Source: Thinopyrum elongatum (lineage: Eukaryota > Streptophyta > Magnoliopsida > Poales > Poaceae). From it: a stretch of DNA of 64,000 nucleotides. This document shows, piece after piece, positions 52,505-63,698 of the stretch (position 1 is the stretch's first letter; each line of letters begins with the position of its first letter). Both the position numbers and the translations under genes were made by a program. The notes under the pieces were generated by a model. That model had not been told where the DNA came from. It ran no database searches and saw only the letters and a list, made by a program, of their open reading frames with translations. The DNA is taken from positions 186,860,942 through 186,924,941 of the forward strand of contig CM022302.1 in NCBI GenBank assembly GCA_011799875.1. Reading direction: 5' to 3'.

Positions 52505-53410
52505 ACTTAGGTGAGTACAGGACTACAGCTAAGCCTCCGAGTGAGAGGGTTGCTCATCACTCGGTAGGATTTTTTAAACTTAGGCGAGTACAGGACTGCA
52601 GCTAAGCCTCCGAGTGAGAGGGTTGCTCATCACTCGGTAGGATTTTTTAAACTTAGGCGAGTACAGGACTGCAACTAAGCCCCCGAGTGAGAGGATTTCT
52701 CATCACTCGGTAGGATTTTTTAAACTTAGGCGAGTACAGGACTGCAGCTAAGCCTCCGAGTGAGAGGGTTCCTCATCACTCGGTAGGATTTTTTTTTAAC
52801 TTAGGCAAGTACAGGACTGCAGCTAAGCCCCCCGAGTGAGAGGGTTGCTCATCACTCGGTAGGATTTTTTAACTTAGGCGAGTACAGGACTGCGCTAAGC
52901 CCCCGAGTGAGGGTTGCTCATCACTCGGTAGGATTTTTAAACTTAGGCAAGTACAGGACTGCAGCTAAGCCCCCGAGTGAGAGGGTTGCTCATCACTCGG
53001 TAGGATTTTTAAACTTAGGCGAGTACGGACTGCAGCTAAGCCTCCAAGTGAGAGGGTTGCTCATCACTCGGTAGGATTTTAAACTTAGGCGAGTACAGGA
53101 CTGCAGCTAAGCCCCCGAGTGAGAGGGTTGCTCATCACTCGGTAGGATTTTTAAACTTAGGCGAGTACAGGATGCAGCTAAGCCCCGAGTGAGAGGGTTG
53201 CCTCTCATCAGTAGGATTTTTTAAACTTAGGCGAGTATAGGACTGCAGCTAAGCCTCCGAGTGAGAGGGTTGCTCATCACTCGGTAGGATTTTACAAACT
53301 TAGGCGAGTACAGGACTGCAGCTAAGCCTCCGAGTGAGAGGGTTCCTCATCACTTGGTAGGATTTTTTTAAACTTAGGCGAGTACAGGACTGCAGCTAAG
53401 CCTCCGAGTA
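52505..53410. repeat. Tandem array of about thirteen 72-bp units
   Basis: Unit of about 72 bp containing gagtacaggactgcagctaa, cctccgagtgagagggttgc, tcatcactcggtaggatttt and aaacttaggc. About thirteen copies by eye, most highly similar, with small A/T-run length changes. The array lies where the RT frame stops, between the convergent pol and reverse gene, replacing RNase H and integrase. Confidence 0.9.
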
Positions 53411-54067
53411 AAGGTGGGCGCCTCCAGCAAGGTCAGTCAGCAGGTCGGAACCTTTGCGCGACTTAACCACGATGTCATCCATGTATGCTTCCACATTCCG
53501 ACTGATTTGAGTTAGTAGGCACTTCTGTATCATGCACATGAATGTGGCACCAGCATTCTTGAGACCAAAGGGCATGGTGACATAGCAAAAGCACCCGAAT
53601 GGGGTGATAAAAGCTATTTTAATTTCATCAGGTCCATACAGTCGGATCTGATGGTACCCGGAATATGCATCCAGGAAGGACAATCGCTCACATCCCGCAG
53701 TCGAGTCGACTATCTGATCGATGCGGGGGAGAGGAAAATGATCTTTCGGGCAGGCCCGATTGATATGCTTGAAATCAATGCACATACGGAGTGAATCGTC
53801 CTTCTTGGGAACCATGACAACATTGGCGAGCCACTCGGAGTGCTAAATCTCGCGGATGAACTCAGCTGCCAAAAGCCGAGCCACCTCCTCACCGATTGCC
53901 TTTCTCTTCTCCGCAGCGGACCGACGGAGGTGCTCTTTCACGGGTTTTGCCTTTGGATCGACTCGCAAACGGTGCTCAGCCAGCCCCCTGGGTACACCCG
54001 GCATGTCAGATGGCTTCCATGCAAAGATGTCCCAGTTCTCACGGAGGAACTGGATGAGCGCTTCTTC
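53411..54067 (-). pseudogene. pol: Truncated reverse transcriptase of element C
   Basis: Directly follows the amber codon of the gag-protease frame: EEALIQFLRENWDIFAWKPS, then a second stop near 53843 (TAG before HSEWLANVV), then MVPKKDDSLRMCIDFKHIN, LSFLDAYSGYHQIRL, YVTMPFGLKNAGATFM and the YMDD box (EAYMDDIVVKSRKGSD). It ends abruptly after DLLTDLA, where the tandem array starts. RT lacks its last third, and RNase H and integrase are absent. Confidence 0.88.
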
Positions 54068-57043
54068 CTATTTGCTGTCGAGTGTTGTTGAGATACGAGT
54101 CGGTTCAGCACTGGGATCGGTCGGGTGAATGTGAACAGGCTTTGTTTCACTGGATGACTGAAATGCAGACTCGGAAGCAGGCTTCTTAGTGCGCACCAAA
54201 TCACTCGGATCTGCAGTCTTCTTATACTCTTCCATTTCAATCGCTGCCATCTGTTCATCGGCAATCTTAGAGCCCTTCTGGAGGCACTCTTCTGCTCGTT
54301 GCCTATTGCCAGTGACCATGATCACGCCCTTGGGGCCAGGCATCTTCAGCTTGAGGTACACGTAACACGGTCGAGCCATGAAACGGGCATATGCAGTTCT
54401 GCCCAGAATAGCATGATAGGCACTGTGAAAATCCACAACTTCAAATGTCAGCTTCTCCTTGCGGTAATTCTTTGAGTCGCCGAAAACCACGTCAAGAGTG
54501 ATCTGTCCGAGTGAATCAGCTTTCTTCCCTGGAATGACACCATGGAACCGCATGTTGCTCTCACTGAGCCTGGACATTGGAATGCCCATCCCACGAAGAG
54601 TCTCTGCATACAAAATGTTCAAGCCGTTGCCACCATCCATCAAGACTTTGGTCAGTCGGGTGCCCCCAACGACCGGGTCGACCACCAACGCTTGCCTCCC
54701 GGGGGTGGCGACGTGCGGTGGGTGGTCAGATTGGTCGAATGTGATGGGAGTCTTTGACCATTTCAAGTATGTCATCGTTGCCGGAGCAACCATATTTACC
54801 TCTCTGTTGATGACTTTCAGTCGACTTTTACTCTCAATGTCAGCAAAAATCATCAAAGTGGAATTGACGTTAGGGAAACCGTCATCATCTTCTTCCTGAT
54901 CACCATCCTTGTCAGACTCTTTTTCCTTTTCATTGGGCTGTTTCTCTCGGAACTGCTGGATCAGGAGCCGACACTGTCGAGTGGTGTGTTTGGGATAAAT
55001 CAGATTTCCCTCTTCATCCTTCTTGGTGTGAATGTGACATGGCAAGTCCAACACATCGTTCCTAGCCTGATCTTTCTCCTTCTTGGGGATCCAGGGTCCC
55101 TTGGGCTTTCCTTTGAATTTTCCTTGAGTTACAACTACAGCTTCACCTGGACCTGCTGGCTCGACTTTGCGTTTCTGCTTCCGACCCACTCCGGTGTCTT
55201 GGGCGACTGGCTTGCCCTTCCCACTGCGGAGTCGGTCCTCTTCTTCACCATTAGCATACCGGGTGGCTATTTCCATCATTCGGGTCAGAGACATATCTCC
55301 TGTCCGACCGAATTTCAAGTTAAGCTCCCGATACCGAACGCCTTCCTTGAAGGCACAAACTGCTTGGTGTTGGGATACATTCTCTACCGTGTGGTGTAGT
55401 GTGGTCCATCTTTGGATGTAATCCCTCAGAGTTTCATTCGGCTTCTGAACAAAATGCTGCAATTCTGTCAACCCCGCAGGTCGTTTGCATGTGCCCTCAA
55501 ATGTCCTGACAAACACTCGGGCTAACTCCTCCCAGCTGAATATACTGCCTGGAGCCAACTGATTCAGCCATGCTCTGGCCGACCCTTCCAGCATGAGAGG
55601 AAGGTGTTTCATAGCTACCTCATCATTTCCACCACCGATCTGGACAGCCACTCGGTAATCTTCCAGCCAAGTATCAGGCTTCGACTCGCCGGTGAACTTA
55701 CTGACCCCAGTCGCCAACCTGAAGTTGGGGGGGATCTCAGCGGCTCTGATAGATCTGCTAAAACACTCGGGACCCGAAACATGAATCCTGCTTCCACTCG
55801 GGCGATCTCTGCCTTGCCTCTCTCTGTGTGCTCGGTTCCTGTCGACCAAACCTTGCACCAAAATTGACCTCGCATCAAACCCTGGCTCCCTTGGGTCGAC
55901 CGGCGTCCGCCGCCCTCCGCTGTACGGGCGCCTGTCATCACAGTGCCGGGGCACATATGATCCGCTTCTCGGAGGGGGTGTAGGCGCTCGACGGTGGTCA
56001 TCACGGCCGAGTCGATGATCGTACTGCTCGTGGATCCGACCCAAATGCTGATCCTGGTGATGCACCCGCCCTTCACGCCGCGGAGGCGATCTTGGGCTGT
56101 GAGCTGACTGAACTGTGTCAGCCACCACAGATCTGCTATGGATTCTGTCACGTGACTGTGATATTGCAGTGTTTTGGTCTCCTGCCGCCCGGAGCAGAGC
56201 CCGGATCTGCATCAAACCTCGCCCAGCTTCTGACTGGGATGGCTGGATGGATTCTGCTATACGAGCTGCGGCTGCAAGGTTCTGAATCGGAGTGCGGTAT
56301 ACCTGAGGTTCAGGAGGGAATAATTGCCTCCGTCGACTGGACTCAGGAATCCGCTGCCGAGCACGTTCGTCGAGTGCATGCTGAAGATTTTCCAGTCGAG
56401 TGCGTTCAGCCAAAGTGGCCAAGCGCGCGGCCTCCAAGGCCCGAGCCTCAGAGGTCTCTCCGACGATGGGCGTGTGGAGTGCTTCCTCGTTGCGGCGGTG
56501 AAGTTCCTCCCTCCGCTGTGAAGAGAGGGTTTCGGGGTGGTATTCCTCGTGAACATGCGACGGATCGCCACCGCCGTCGCCGCCTCCGTTGCGACGCATG
56601 CCAGGCGGGCTACGCGGCGTGTCGACCATCAGGACCTCCGCCGCAGGATCGCTGCTGTCGCACTCGGACAGAGTCTCGACGGAGCCAGTCGACAGATCGA
56701 ACAGGCCATAGAGAGATTCATCGGGCTCGATTGCCGCGACTTGAGGAGTGGCCGATTGACGTGCCACTGCATGCTTCACCCACCGCTGAAGCCGCGATCG
56801 ACCAGATCGCTTGTGTCGGCGAACAGCGGGGGACGAAGACGCCGTAGGAAACGACCGATATTGGGTCGACGGCTGCCGCAGAAGGACGCCGGGGACACAT
56901 GCGCGAAAGTGCGTCGCTCCGCAGACGGGGAACGTCTCGACGTCGAGGGGGGCCTCCTGGAGCCAGGCGGAGTCGTCGGCGATGAAGACGAGCGCACAGA
57001 GACGGATCTCGTGGCCCTCAGCCAAACCTCCACCCGAAACCAT
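54068..57043 (-). CDS. gag: gag-protease of element C
   Basis: A single intact frame of 991 codons from ATG 57043 (MVSGGGLAEGHE) to TAG 54068-54070. The N-terminal half is Arg/Ser/Pro-rich with a helical stretch (ALEAARLATLAERTRLENLQ). The gag core is at about 55790-55250 (FRLATGVSKFTGESKPDTWL, AWLNQLAPGSIFSWEELARV, FVQKPNETLRDYIQRW). A zinc-finger-like cluster CHIHTKKDEEG..H..C lies near 55045-54970. The protease shows KVLMDGGNGLNILY (catalytic Asp near 54645) and ILGRTAYARFM. The frame stops exactly where the RT begins, in the same context as element A. This is the best preserved gag in the window. Confidence 0.88.
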   Translation of the reverse strand: MVSGGGLAEGHEIRLCALVFIADDSAWLQEAPLDVETFPVCGATHFRACVPGVLLRQPSTQYRSFPTASSSPAVRRHKRSGRSRLQRWVKHAVARQSATPQVAAIEPDESLYGLFDLSTGSVETLSECDSSDPAAEVLMVDTPRSPPGMRRNGGGDGGGDPSHVHEEYHPETLSSQRREELHRRNEEALHTPIVGETSEARALEAARLATLAERTRLENLQHALDERARQRIPESSRRRQLFPPEPQVYRTPIQNLAAAARIAESIQPSQSEAGRGLMQIRALLRAAGDQNTAISQSRDRIHSRSVVADTVQSAHSPRSPPRREGRVHHQDQHLGRIHEQYDHRLGRDDHRRAPTPPPRSGSYVPRHCDDRRPYSGGRRTPVDPREPGFDARSILVQGLVDRNRAHRERQGRDRPSGSRIHVSGPECFSRSIRAAEIPPNFRLATGVSKFTGESKPDTWLEDYRVAVQIGGGNDEVAMKHLPLMLEGSARAWLNQLAPGSIFSWEELARVFVRTFEGTCKRPAGLTELQHFVQKPNETLRDYIQRWTTLHHTVENVSQHQAVCAFKEGVRYRELNLKFGRTGDMSLTRMMEIATRYANGEEEDRLRSGKGKPVAQDTGVGRKQKRKVEPAGPGEAVVVTQGKFKGKPKGPWIPKKEKDQARNDVLDLPCHIHTKKDEEGNLIYPKHTTRQCRLLIQQFREKQPNEKEKESDKDGDQEEDDDGFPNVNSTLMIFADIESKSRLKVINREVNMVAPATMTYLKWSKTPITFDQSDHPPHVATPGRQALVVDPVVGGTRLTKVLMDGGNGLNILYAETLRGMGIPMSRLSESNMRFHGVIPGKKADSLGQITLDVVFGDSKNYRKEKLTFEVVDFHSAYHAILGRTAYARFMARPCYVYLKLKMPGPKGVIMVTGNRQRAEECLQKGSKIADEQMAAIEMEEYKKTADPSDLVRTKKPASESAFQSSSETKPVHIHPTDPSAEPTRISTTLDSK

Positions 57044-57097
57044 GATGATGGGAATCGGAAAAAATCGCAACCTCACCGGAAAGTTGCTAAGACACCC

Positions 57098-57115
57098 GCC
57101 CCACGGTGGGCGCCA
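57098..57115 (-). other. Primer binding site of element C
   Basis: Minus strand TGGCGCCCACCGTGGGGC, two bases inside the 5' LTR. Confidence 0.75.
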
Positions 57116-57117
57116 AC

Positions 57118-57713
57118 TGTCGTGGTTCTAAGTCTGACAGTAGAATGGGGGGTAGGTATGAGGAGGCAAGATCCTAGCTACGGTGAGGTTGTGCACACAA
57201 GATTTACGAGTTCAGGCCCTTCTCGGAGGAAGTAATAGCCCTACGTCTCGGTGCCCGGAGGCTCGGTCGATTGACTTATGCGTGAAAGTTACAGGGGGTG
57301 CGAACCCTTGTGCCTGAGGAGGGGGGTGGCTTATATAGAGTGCGCCAGAACCCCAACCGTCCCACGTTACAAGGGTTTCAATGTCCGTAAAGACAGGACG
57401 TTACTGATAACGCTAGCAATAAAGGCAAATAAATGATCATTAAGACTACGGAGTGAACGCCTGACCCTTGCCGTCCTGAGTGACCTTAGATCTTCTATCT
57501 TCCGAGTGGTTTCCGGTGGAGTCGAGTGAGTACACCTCGGTCGAATGGAATTGGGTTGTTCGAGTGAACTGTTGGTCGAGTGGGTTGCACCCTGTCGCGA
57601 TTTCAGTCGGTAGATGGTGCCATCCTTGGAATGTCGTTTGCTTTAGGGCAGTGTCCTCGGTAAGGGTGTCTAGGTCGGGCCTATTACCCTACCCTAGGTA
57701 CATGTCTTCATCA
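57118..57713 (-). repeat. 5' LTR of element C
   Basis: 596 bp, same ends and length as the 3' LTR, about eight differences, mostly transitions. TATA-like CTATATAAGCC near 57329-57339 on the minus strand. Confidence 0.92.
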
Positions 57714-57718
57714 CCAAC

Positions 57719-60700
57719 CTCTTTTGGATTCCCAAAGTGCCCCTGGAAATTTATTTAGTGGTCCAGCAGCTTTTAAAATTGGCCTTTTCATTTTCTAGAA
57801 ATGGTTAGACAACTCCTTTTGGCCTCAAACTTTTTGAGACTTCTAGAAATAATGTGCTTGATTTATGTGACAAGTCTCGTTTCTAACTAAACTCTTTTAG
57901 TTTTACCATTTAATAGAAAACAGTAGCTAAAGTTGAAAACAAAAAAATAAAATGTGAAAAAGGAGAAAGAAAAGAAGAGAAGTAATAAGGAGAGAGGGAG
58001 CCCAGCTGCCGGACTTGTTGGCCCAAGGCCCACCTAACTCCCTCTTAACCCTAGCATGCCCCGATCCCCACCCTCTCCCTCCAGCGCCGCCAGGGGAGAG
58101 CCCCACGCTCGATCCCCCACCTCTCTCGCTCGCTGTCACGTCCCCCCCCCCCGGCACTCCCTTTCGTTCCCCCATGTGCCGCCACCCACAGAGGAGTGCG
58201 CCCGCACCCGAGGACCGCCGCCTCCACCCCGCAACTCCTCCCTCCGTCCTTGCGCCACCGTCCTCGCCCAGTACCTGGCCAGATCTCGCGCCTCCACGTC
58301 CTTCGGCGCTCGTCCTCGTCGTCCCAGACCTCCCCTGCACCTCGGCTGCCCGCGTCGTCCCCTGCTCATCGGAGAGCCATGGCGCCGCTGGCCTCCCTGA
58401 GCGCTTCCCCGACACGCCCCGAGCTCGCCCCTACGCTCCATGTGAGCAACCCCCCTCGCCTCACCTTTTGATTGCCCCCTGTCGTAGACGTCGTTCGCCG
58501 CACCGCACCCGGACGCGTCCCGCGCTCGCCGTGCGTCCCGCGCGCCCCGGAAGGGCCTGCTCATGCCCCGCGCGCATGCCTCGTCGCACGCGGCCATCCC
58601 CGTGGCTCGCCTGCTTCTGCCGCTTTTCGTCCGCAGCCGCTCGACGCCGCCGCTGCCTCCTGCTTCTGCCGCGCTCCGCCGCTGCGTGCAGGTGCGGCCC
58701 CGCCTCGCTGCCGCTCACCACTTCGCCGCCCCCTTCCTCGTGCCCGCCCCCGGCCTTCGCTTGCCGGCGGCCGCGCTGGCCGTGCCCAGCCGCGGCTGGC
58801 CTGAGCCAGTGCCCGGTCGGGCCGGCGCCCGCGCCCGTTATCCGCCCGCCCCGTTTGGCCTATGGGCCAATGACAGATAGGGCCGCCCCCTGTTAAAATG
58901 AAAAGTAAAAAAAATATAATAAATAATAAAGACAATTTGTTAGTTAATTAACTTATAATTAATTTAATCTAATTAACTAGATAATTAGTTAGCTGGCACT
59001 GACACACGGGCCCCACTACTAACAAAAATGGTAAAACAATCTGTTAGAAGGATGACTATGACATGTGGCCCCCCCACCTAATCTGTTAATTTATTAAAAA
59101 CTGATAATTACATTGTGACTATGACGGCTGGGTCCCACCAGCCAGTTTGACCAGTCAATGTTGACCCAGTCAATAGCTGACTGGACTGTTGACTTTGACC
59201 CTGACCCCACCCTTCATACACTATGGCTGGCACTACACTTAGTGACAAAAGTATTTGTTGATTAAATTTTGAATTAATAATAACTCCAGAAATTGAATAA
59301 GACTTTGAAAAATTATATAAAATAAACCGTAACTCGGATGGAAAAACTTTGTACATGAAAGTTGCTCGGAATTTCGAGACGAATCCGAACACGCGGTCCG
59401 TTCGTCCGTCACACGTCCCTAGCTACCCGAACATGGAACCGTTCCCCTCCGGTCATCTGTCTGACAAATGTCCGGAACTGGGAAAGCATTCCCGGATGTT
59501 TTCCCTCTTCACCTATATCGTGTAGCACCGTGTCAGAACACCCCTAGCTCTGCGTATTGTCATGCCGTGCTCTTGTTTGCTTTATATTTACTTTTTCTTC
59601 CCCCTCTTCTCTCCGGTAGACCCCGAGACCGCTGCTGATGCCGCTGTGATCGACTACGTCACCGACGACCCCTCCTTCTTGCCAGAGCAACCAGGCAAGC
59701 CCCCCCTTTGATCCTCCCGATATAGCCCATTCTATTTCTCATGCTTGCATTAGAATTGCTGCTGCTACTGCTTTACCTATTCTGATGCATAGCCTGTTTA
59801 TTGTAACCTGCTGTTGATAATTACCTGCATATCCTAAACTGCTTAGTATAGGCTGGGTAGAGACCTATCAGTGACCCCACTTATCTTGACTGCTCTGCTG
59901 GATTATCCGAAGACCCGATCAACGGGATTGAAGACCAGGCCCCGGCACCGCACATCACCCCCTTAGTTGTAACGACACTGCAGCGTTAATATCGAGTGCC
60001 GAGGGTGATACCTCGTGTAGCACTTCTGATGTTAACTCTGTAGAGTAGCTATTCGGTCGTGGTCATCGAGGGTGATTCCTCCTTCACCGCTTCCGATAAC
60101 GACGCCGTCGTACAACACCTCAAGTGTGAACCCAGCGAGGGTGATTCCTACGAGTTCACCTTGACGGATACATCGAGTAGGAATCCAACGAGGGTGATAC
60201 CTCGGATTCCCCTGATGTTATGGACACACGGATACTTGGACTGTATTGTTGTTACTTGGAAAGGCGGGTCGACCCTGAGGGGTACCCGCGTGCACCTGAG
60301 AGGCGAGTGTTGTGAAGACGGGTGCCTGTGTGGTGCCCGAGTGAGAATACGAGGCGTGGCCGGGCATTCTTGGCCCTTGCCGCAAGTCCTCGAGACGGGG
60401 CGACGGGGTCACATCTTTCGTGAGTCTCTGCTCGCTACCGCAAGCCCAAGGTACTAACGATTTGGATATTTGATCCGAGCAGGCCTCTGGTCTGATAGCA
60501 CTAACCATCACGTGGGCATAGTATGGGCGTTCTGCATCGTAGCATCAGCCGAAAGCTTTGTCAGACGTCCAGTTCAGCATTGTGGCCGGGTCGGATCGTG
60601 CCGTTGGCGCTGGTATCCACCCTGCTCACAACGACCCGGAGTGCACAGGGCGACGGCCCAAGACCCCTGAGCGCTTAGGATGTAGACCGGCGGGGACCTC

Positions 60701-61687
60701 TCTGCTGAGTTGTAGGTAGGGTTGTGATGTATCGTTTGGCCGAGGCCAGGCATAACCCAGGAAAGTGTGTCCGACCGGAGTTAATCGAGCGTGTTGGGTA
60801 AGTTGGTGCACCCCTGCAGGGAAGAAAACTTCTATCGATAGCCGGTCCTACGGTAAAGGACACTCGGAGTTGTATCCCGATCGATACAGCTAGAAGTTGA
60901 GATGAGACCTGGATATGAGGCTCTGGGATTGCTTCTCGCAGGGAGTCAGGAAGGGATCTCCGGACGAGGTTGATGACTGTATGGCTCTGGGATTGCTTTC
61001 TCGCAGGGAGTCGAGAAAGGATCTCTGGGTGAGGTTGAGACTTAATGATACTGCTACATTGTATTGTACTGTTCTACTCTCTTCTATTGCTGCAAGACCG
61101 ATGAAGATGCTAGTCTTCGATAGGACTAGGCCTTCACTCTATTCTGGCATTTCTGCAGCCCAGTCCACATATACAGTCTCCCTTTGAAAATGTTGCATAT
61201 GTAGTGTAGATCCTTGCTTGCTGAGTACTTCTGAGTACTCACGGTTGCTTTGTTTTCCTTTTCTCCCCGTATCAGTTTGTCGTGACCAAGATGACGGAGC
61301 CCCTGAGACATCTGTCCCCGCCGACGATCGCTACTACTACCCCGAGGGTGGATACTGCTACAAGTTGACTGACGACCAGGAGTAGGATCGGAGGGTCCCA
61401 GGCAGGAGGCCTACGCCTTTCGATCGTAGTGTTTTATTTTGCCCCGCCTTTCTAAAGGCCTTTCTGTTTCTCTTTTAATATCTGTACTCAGATATCTGAT
61501 GCTTCCGCTGACGCTTGTTCGCAAGCTTATGTATTCGAGCCCTCGAGGCCCCTGGCTTGTAATATAAAGCTTGTATGACTTTATTTATGTTTTAGAGTTG
61601 TGTTGTGATATCTTCCCGTGAGTCCTTAGGCTTGATCGTGTGCATTTGCGTGTATGATTAGTGCACGATTGGGCCGGGGGCATCACA
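57719..61687 (+). repeat. 3' LTR of element E, second piece
   Basis: Continues 47252 after the duplicated ccaac (57714-57718) and runs collinear with 39597-43625. It lacks about 45 bp present near 40565-40610 of the left LTR. Ends GGGGGCATCACA, followed by the duplication tgtta. Confidence 0.9.
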
Positions 61688-61692
61688 TGTTA

Positions 61693-62302
61693 GCGACTCT
61701 ACTATTTTTACAAAAATGATGTGGCCAAGAACAGAGAATATCAACAGCTTCTAAAGGTCTATGAGACCATCTAGTCTGATATGCTCATATAATCTAATTG
61801 CAACTAATATATGATTATGTCAAAATATATCTCAATTGAGGTTCAGTTTTACCCTGAATTTGGAGACCATACGGGTGGTTTGTCATTTACAGATTAAGAA
61901 AAATAAGGGATAGTTATAAAATTAGAATGTACCATTTGGAGCATTAGGCTTGAACAGCCCCAACGCCACGCCACCGTCCCAACCGTGAAACAGCCAGAGA
62001 AGCAAGGAAGATGGTAAGAAACAAGCGAAATAAAAGATAGTGGGCTCCAATACAAACATTAACCAGCCTAAAGACGCTGTTATTAGAAACATGACACCGT
62101 GGTTTCTGCTGGTTTATCAAAAAATTAAAACAAGCCATTGAACCAACAACTTGCTTACTCTTAACCAGATGAAATCAAGGACCAACAACAAACAATAAAA
62201 GTCAAGAACAACTTATATGCAATAAAGGTATGAGATAGAAGAAATATTCACATAAGACGGCTATAAACAGTGGAGCATAAATAAGCAACACCTTTAAATA
62301 CA
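61693..62302. other. Low-copy spacer, continuation of 39380
   Basis: About 600 bp of AT-rich sequence with no supported gene or mobile-element signature. Confidence 0.5.
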
Positions 62303-62936
62303 AATAAAAAGGGTTCATGGTTCAATGCATAGTGGGCTCAGATTTGCCTTTCCTCGATCATATAACCTACCCCCGCCATCTTTTGTCACCAGATTAATCT
62401 GTTTATTCAGTGGAGCTGCCCTGGTTATCACTCAACAAGAATGACCATCCAAGGACAGAAAAATAAGTATCACAGGATCAAAAAGGATTCTAGAGACAAG
62501 AGGGAGGATCCAACTTGATACCCACAGGTGCCTTGATTGCTCAAAGGCACACTTATTTCAGCCACGGCTAATCATCATCGCCCTAGCAAGGATGGCTTCC
62601 GATCGGTGGGGCACGTGCGAATAAAAAGGGTTCAGGGTTCAATGCATAGTGGGCTCAGATTTGCCTTTCCTCGATCGTATAACCTACCCCCGCCATCTCT
62701 TATCACCAGATTAATCTGTTTATACAGTGGAGCTGCCCTGGTTATCACTCAAAAAGAATGACCATCCAAGGACAGAACAATAAGTATCACAGGATCAAAA
62801 AGGATTCTAGAGACAAGAGGGAGGATCCAACTTCATACCCACATGTCCTTTGATTGCTCAAAGGCACACCTATTTCAGCCACAGCTAATCATCATCGCCC
62901 TAGCAAGAATGGCATCCGACCGGTGGGGCACATGAA
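62303..62936. repeat. Tandem duplication of 317 bp
   Basis: Two adjacent copies (62303-62619 and 62620-62936), each starting aataaaaagggttca and containing gatcggtgggg-type ends, with about 5% difference by eye. A diverged third partial copy is at about 63130-63310, separated by unrelated sequence. Confidence 0.9.
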
Positions 62937-63698
62937 TTACAGGCGGTGGCACGAGATATTTCACCGCGGGAGTAACTATTCATTGCTATAGGAGCTCGGG
63001 TTCGATCCAACGATTGAGGTCCTCCAGCGCCTCGATCCAATGGCCCAGATCTCATCAAGCTAACGAAATGGACGGCCAGATGTTCCAAATCGCTGAGAGC
63101 GCCCGTAGCCCCCCTCCGTTCTTGTCTCTGGATGGTTATCACTCATCAGAAATGACCATGCAAGGACAAAGCCACTAAAATAAGAACGTGATCAAAACGG
63201 CTCAAAGAAACGAGGGTGGGGTCCAACTTAATACCCACAGGTGCCTCGATTGCTTGAGAGCATGCCTATATCAGCCATATCTGATCATCATAGCCCTGGC
63301 CATGTCCCATACAATAGCCAAAGCAGAGGAGCAGGAGGAAGATGGAGCTCACCGAGGGAAGTTGTAGCCGAGGCAGTACTCAGTGGGCACCGGGGTTGCG
63401 CCTGAACGCTGTCCAGCCAGCGAGGAACTGCTTCCTAGACCGCACATCCACGCCGCCGCATCGGAGTTGTGCCTTGCACTGTCCCACCAACGAGCATGAA
63501 CGACACGGGCACCGAAGCGGCCAAGGAGGCGAGGAGGTGATGTACATCCAGGAGCACCACCAGGGGCGGAGATGACCGGGGCACAAATTTTGATGCTTCC
63601 AGTTCTGATGTTAGGCAAATGAAAAGGTGAGATTGAATAAGAATAAACCAAACATTCAGTCAAAGACAATGGTGTTTGCTACATACTTTATAATCGAC
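62937..63698. other. Low-copy spacer with a diverged repeat copy
   Basis: Holds the partial third copy (about 63130-63310) of the 317-bp repeat. A moderately GC-rich stretch at 63340-63580 has short frames on both strands, none recognised. Confidence 0.5.

Larger units (their letters stand above)
47253..57713 (-). mobile_element. Element C: Tat-like Ty3/Gypsy retrotransposon with a 7-exon reverse gene
   Basis: 10,461 bp between perfect ccaac duplications, inserted in the 3' LTR of element E. The two 596-bp LTRs differ at about eight positions by eye, roughly 1.3%. Read on the minus strand: LTR, primer site, gag-protease, truncated RT, tandem array, reverse gene (on the plus strand), polypurine tract, LTR. 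RNase H and integrase are missing, so the copy depends on others for movement, or was trimmed after insertion. Confidence 0.9.
39386..61687 (+). mobile_element. Element E: Tekay/Del-like LTR retrotransposon with very long LTRs, split by element C
   Basis: The 5' LTR 39386-43625 and 3' LTR (47047-47252 plus 57719-61687) are about 4.2 kb each; they start TGTAACGCCCGG and end CATCACA or CGTCACA. The element is flanked by a perfect 5-bp duplication tgtta (39381-39385 and 61688-61692). The internal region is only 3.4 kb and has no open gag-pol, only a degraded chromovirus-type RT trace. The large LTRs, initiator tRNA-Met primer site and a CGGGACGAGATTTCTTG polypurine context fit the Tekay/Del lineage. 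A LARD-like, non-autonomous form is likely. Confidence 0.85.

Noticed and set aside
52505..53410. Regular repeats resembling a CRISPR array
   Set aside because: The units are head-to-tail with no unique spacers, in a plant retrotransposon; a tandem minisatellite.
56092..57235. Plus-strand frames of 232-251 codons opposite gag of element C
   Set aside because: Mirror images of the Arg/Ser-rich gag N-terminus, with no recognisable domain.
63340..63580. Moderately GC-rich stretch as a first exon of the PP2C gene
   Set aside because: No clade D N-terminal motifs (such as a GVYDGHGG block) in any frame.
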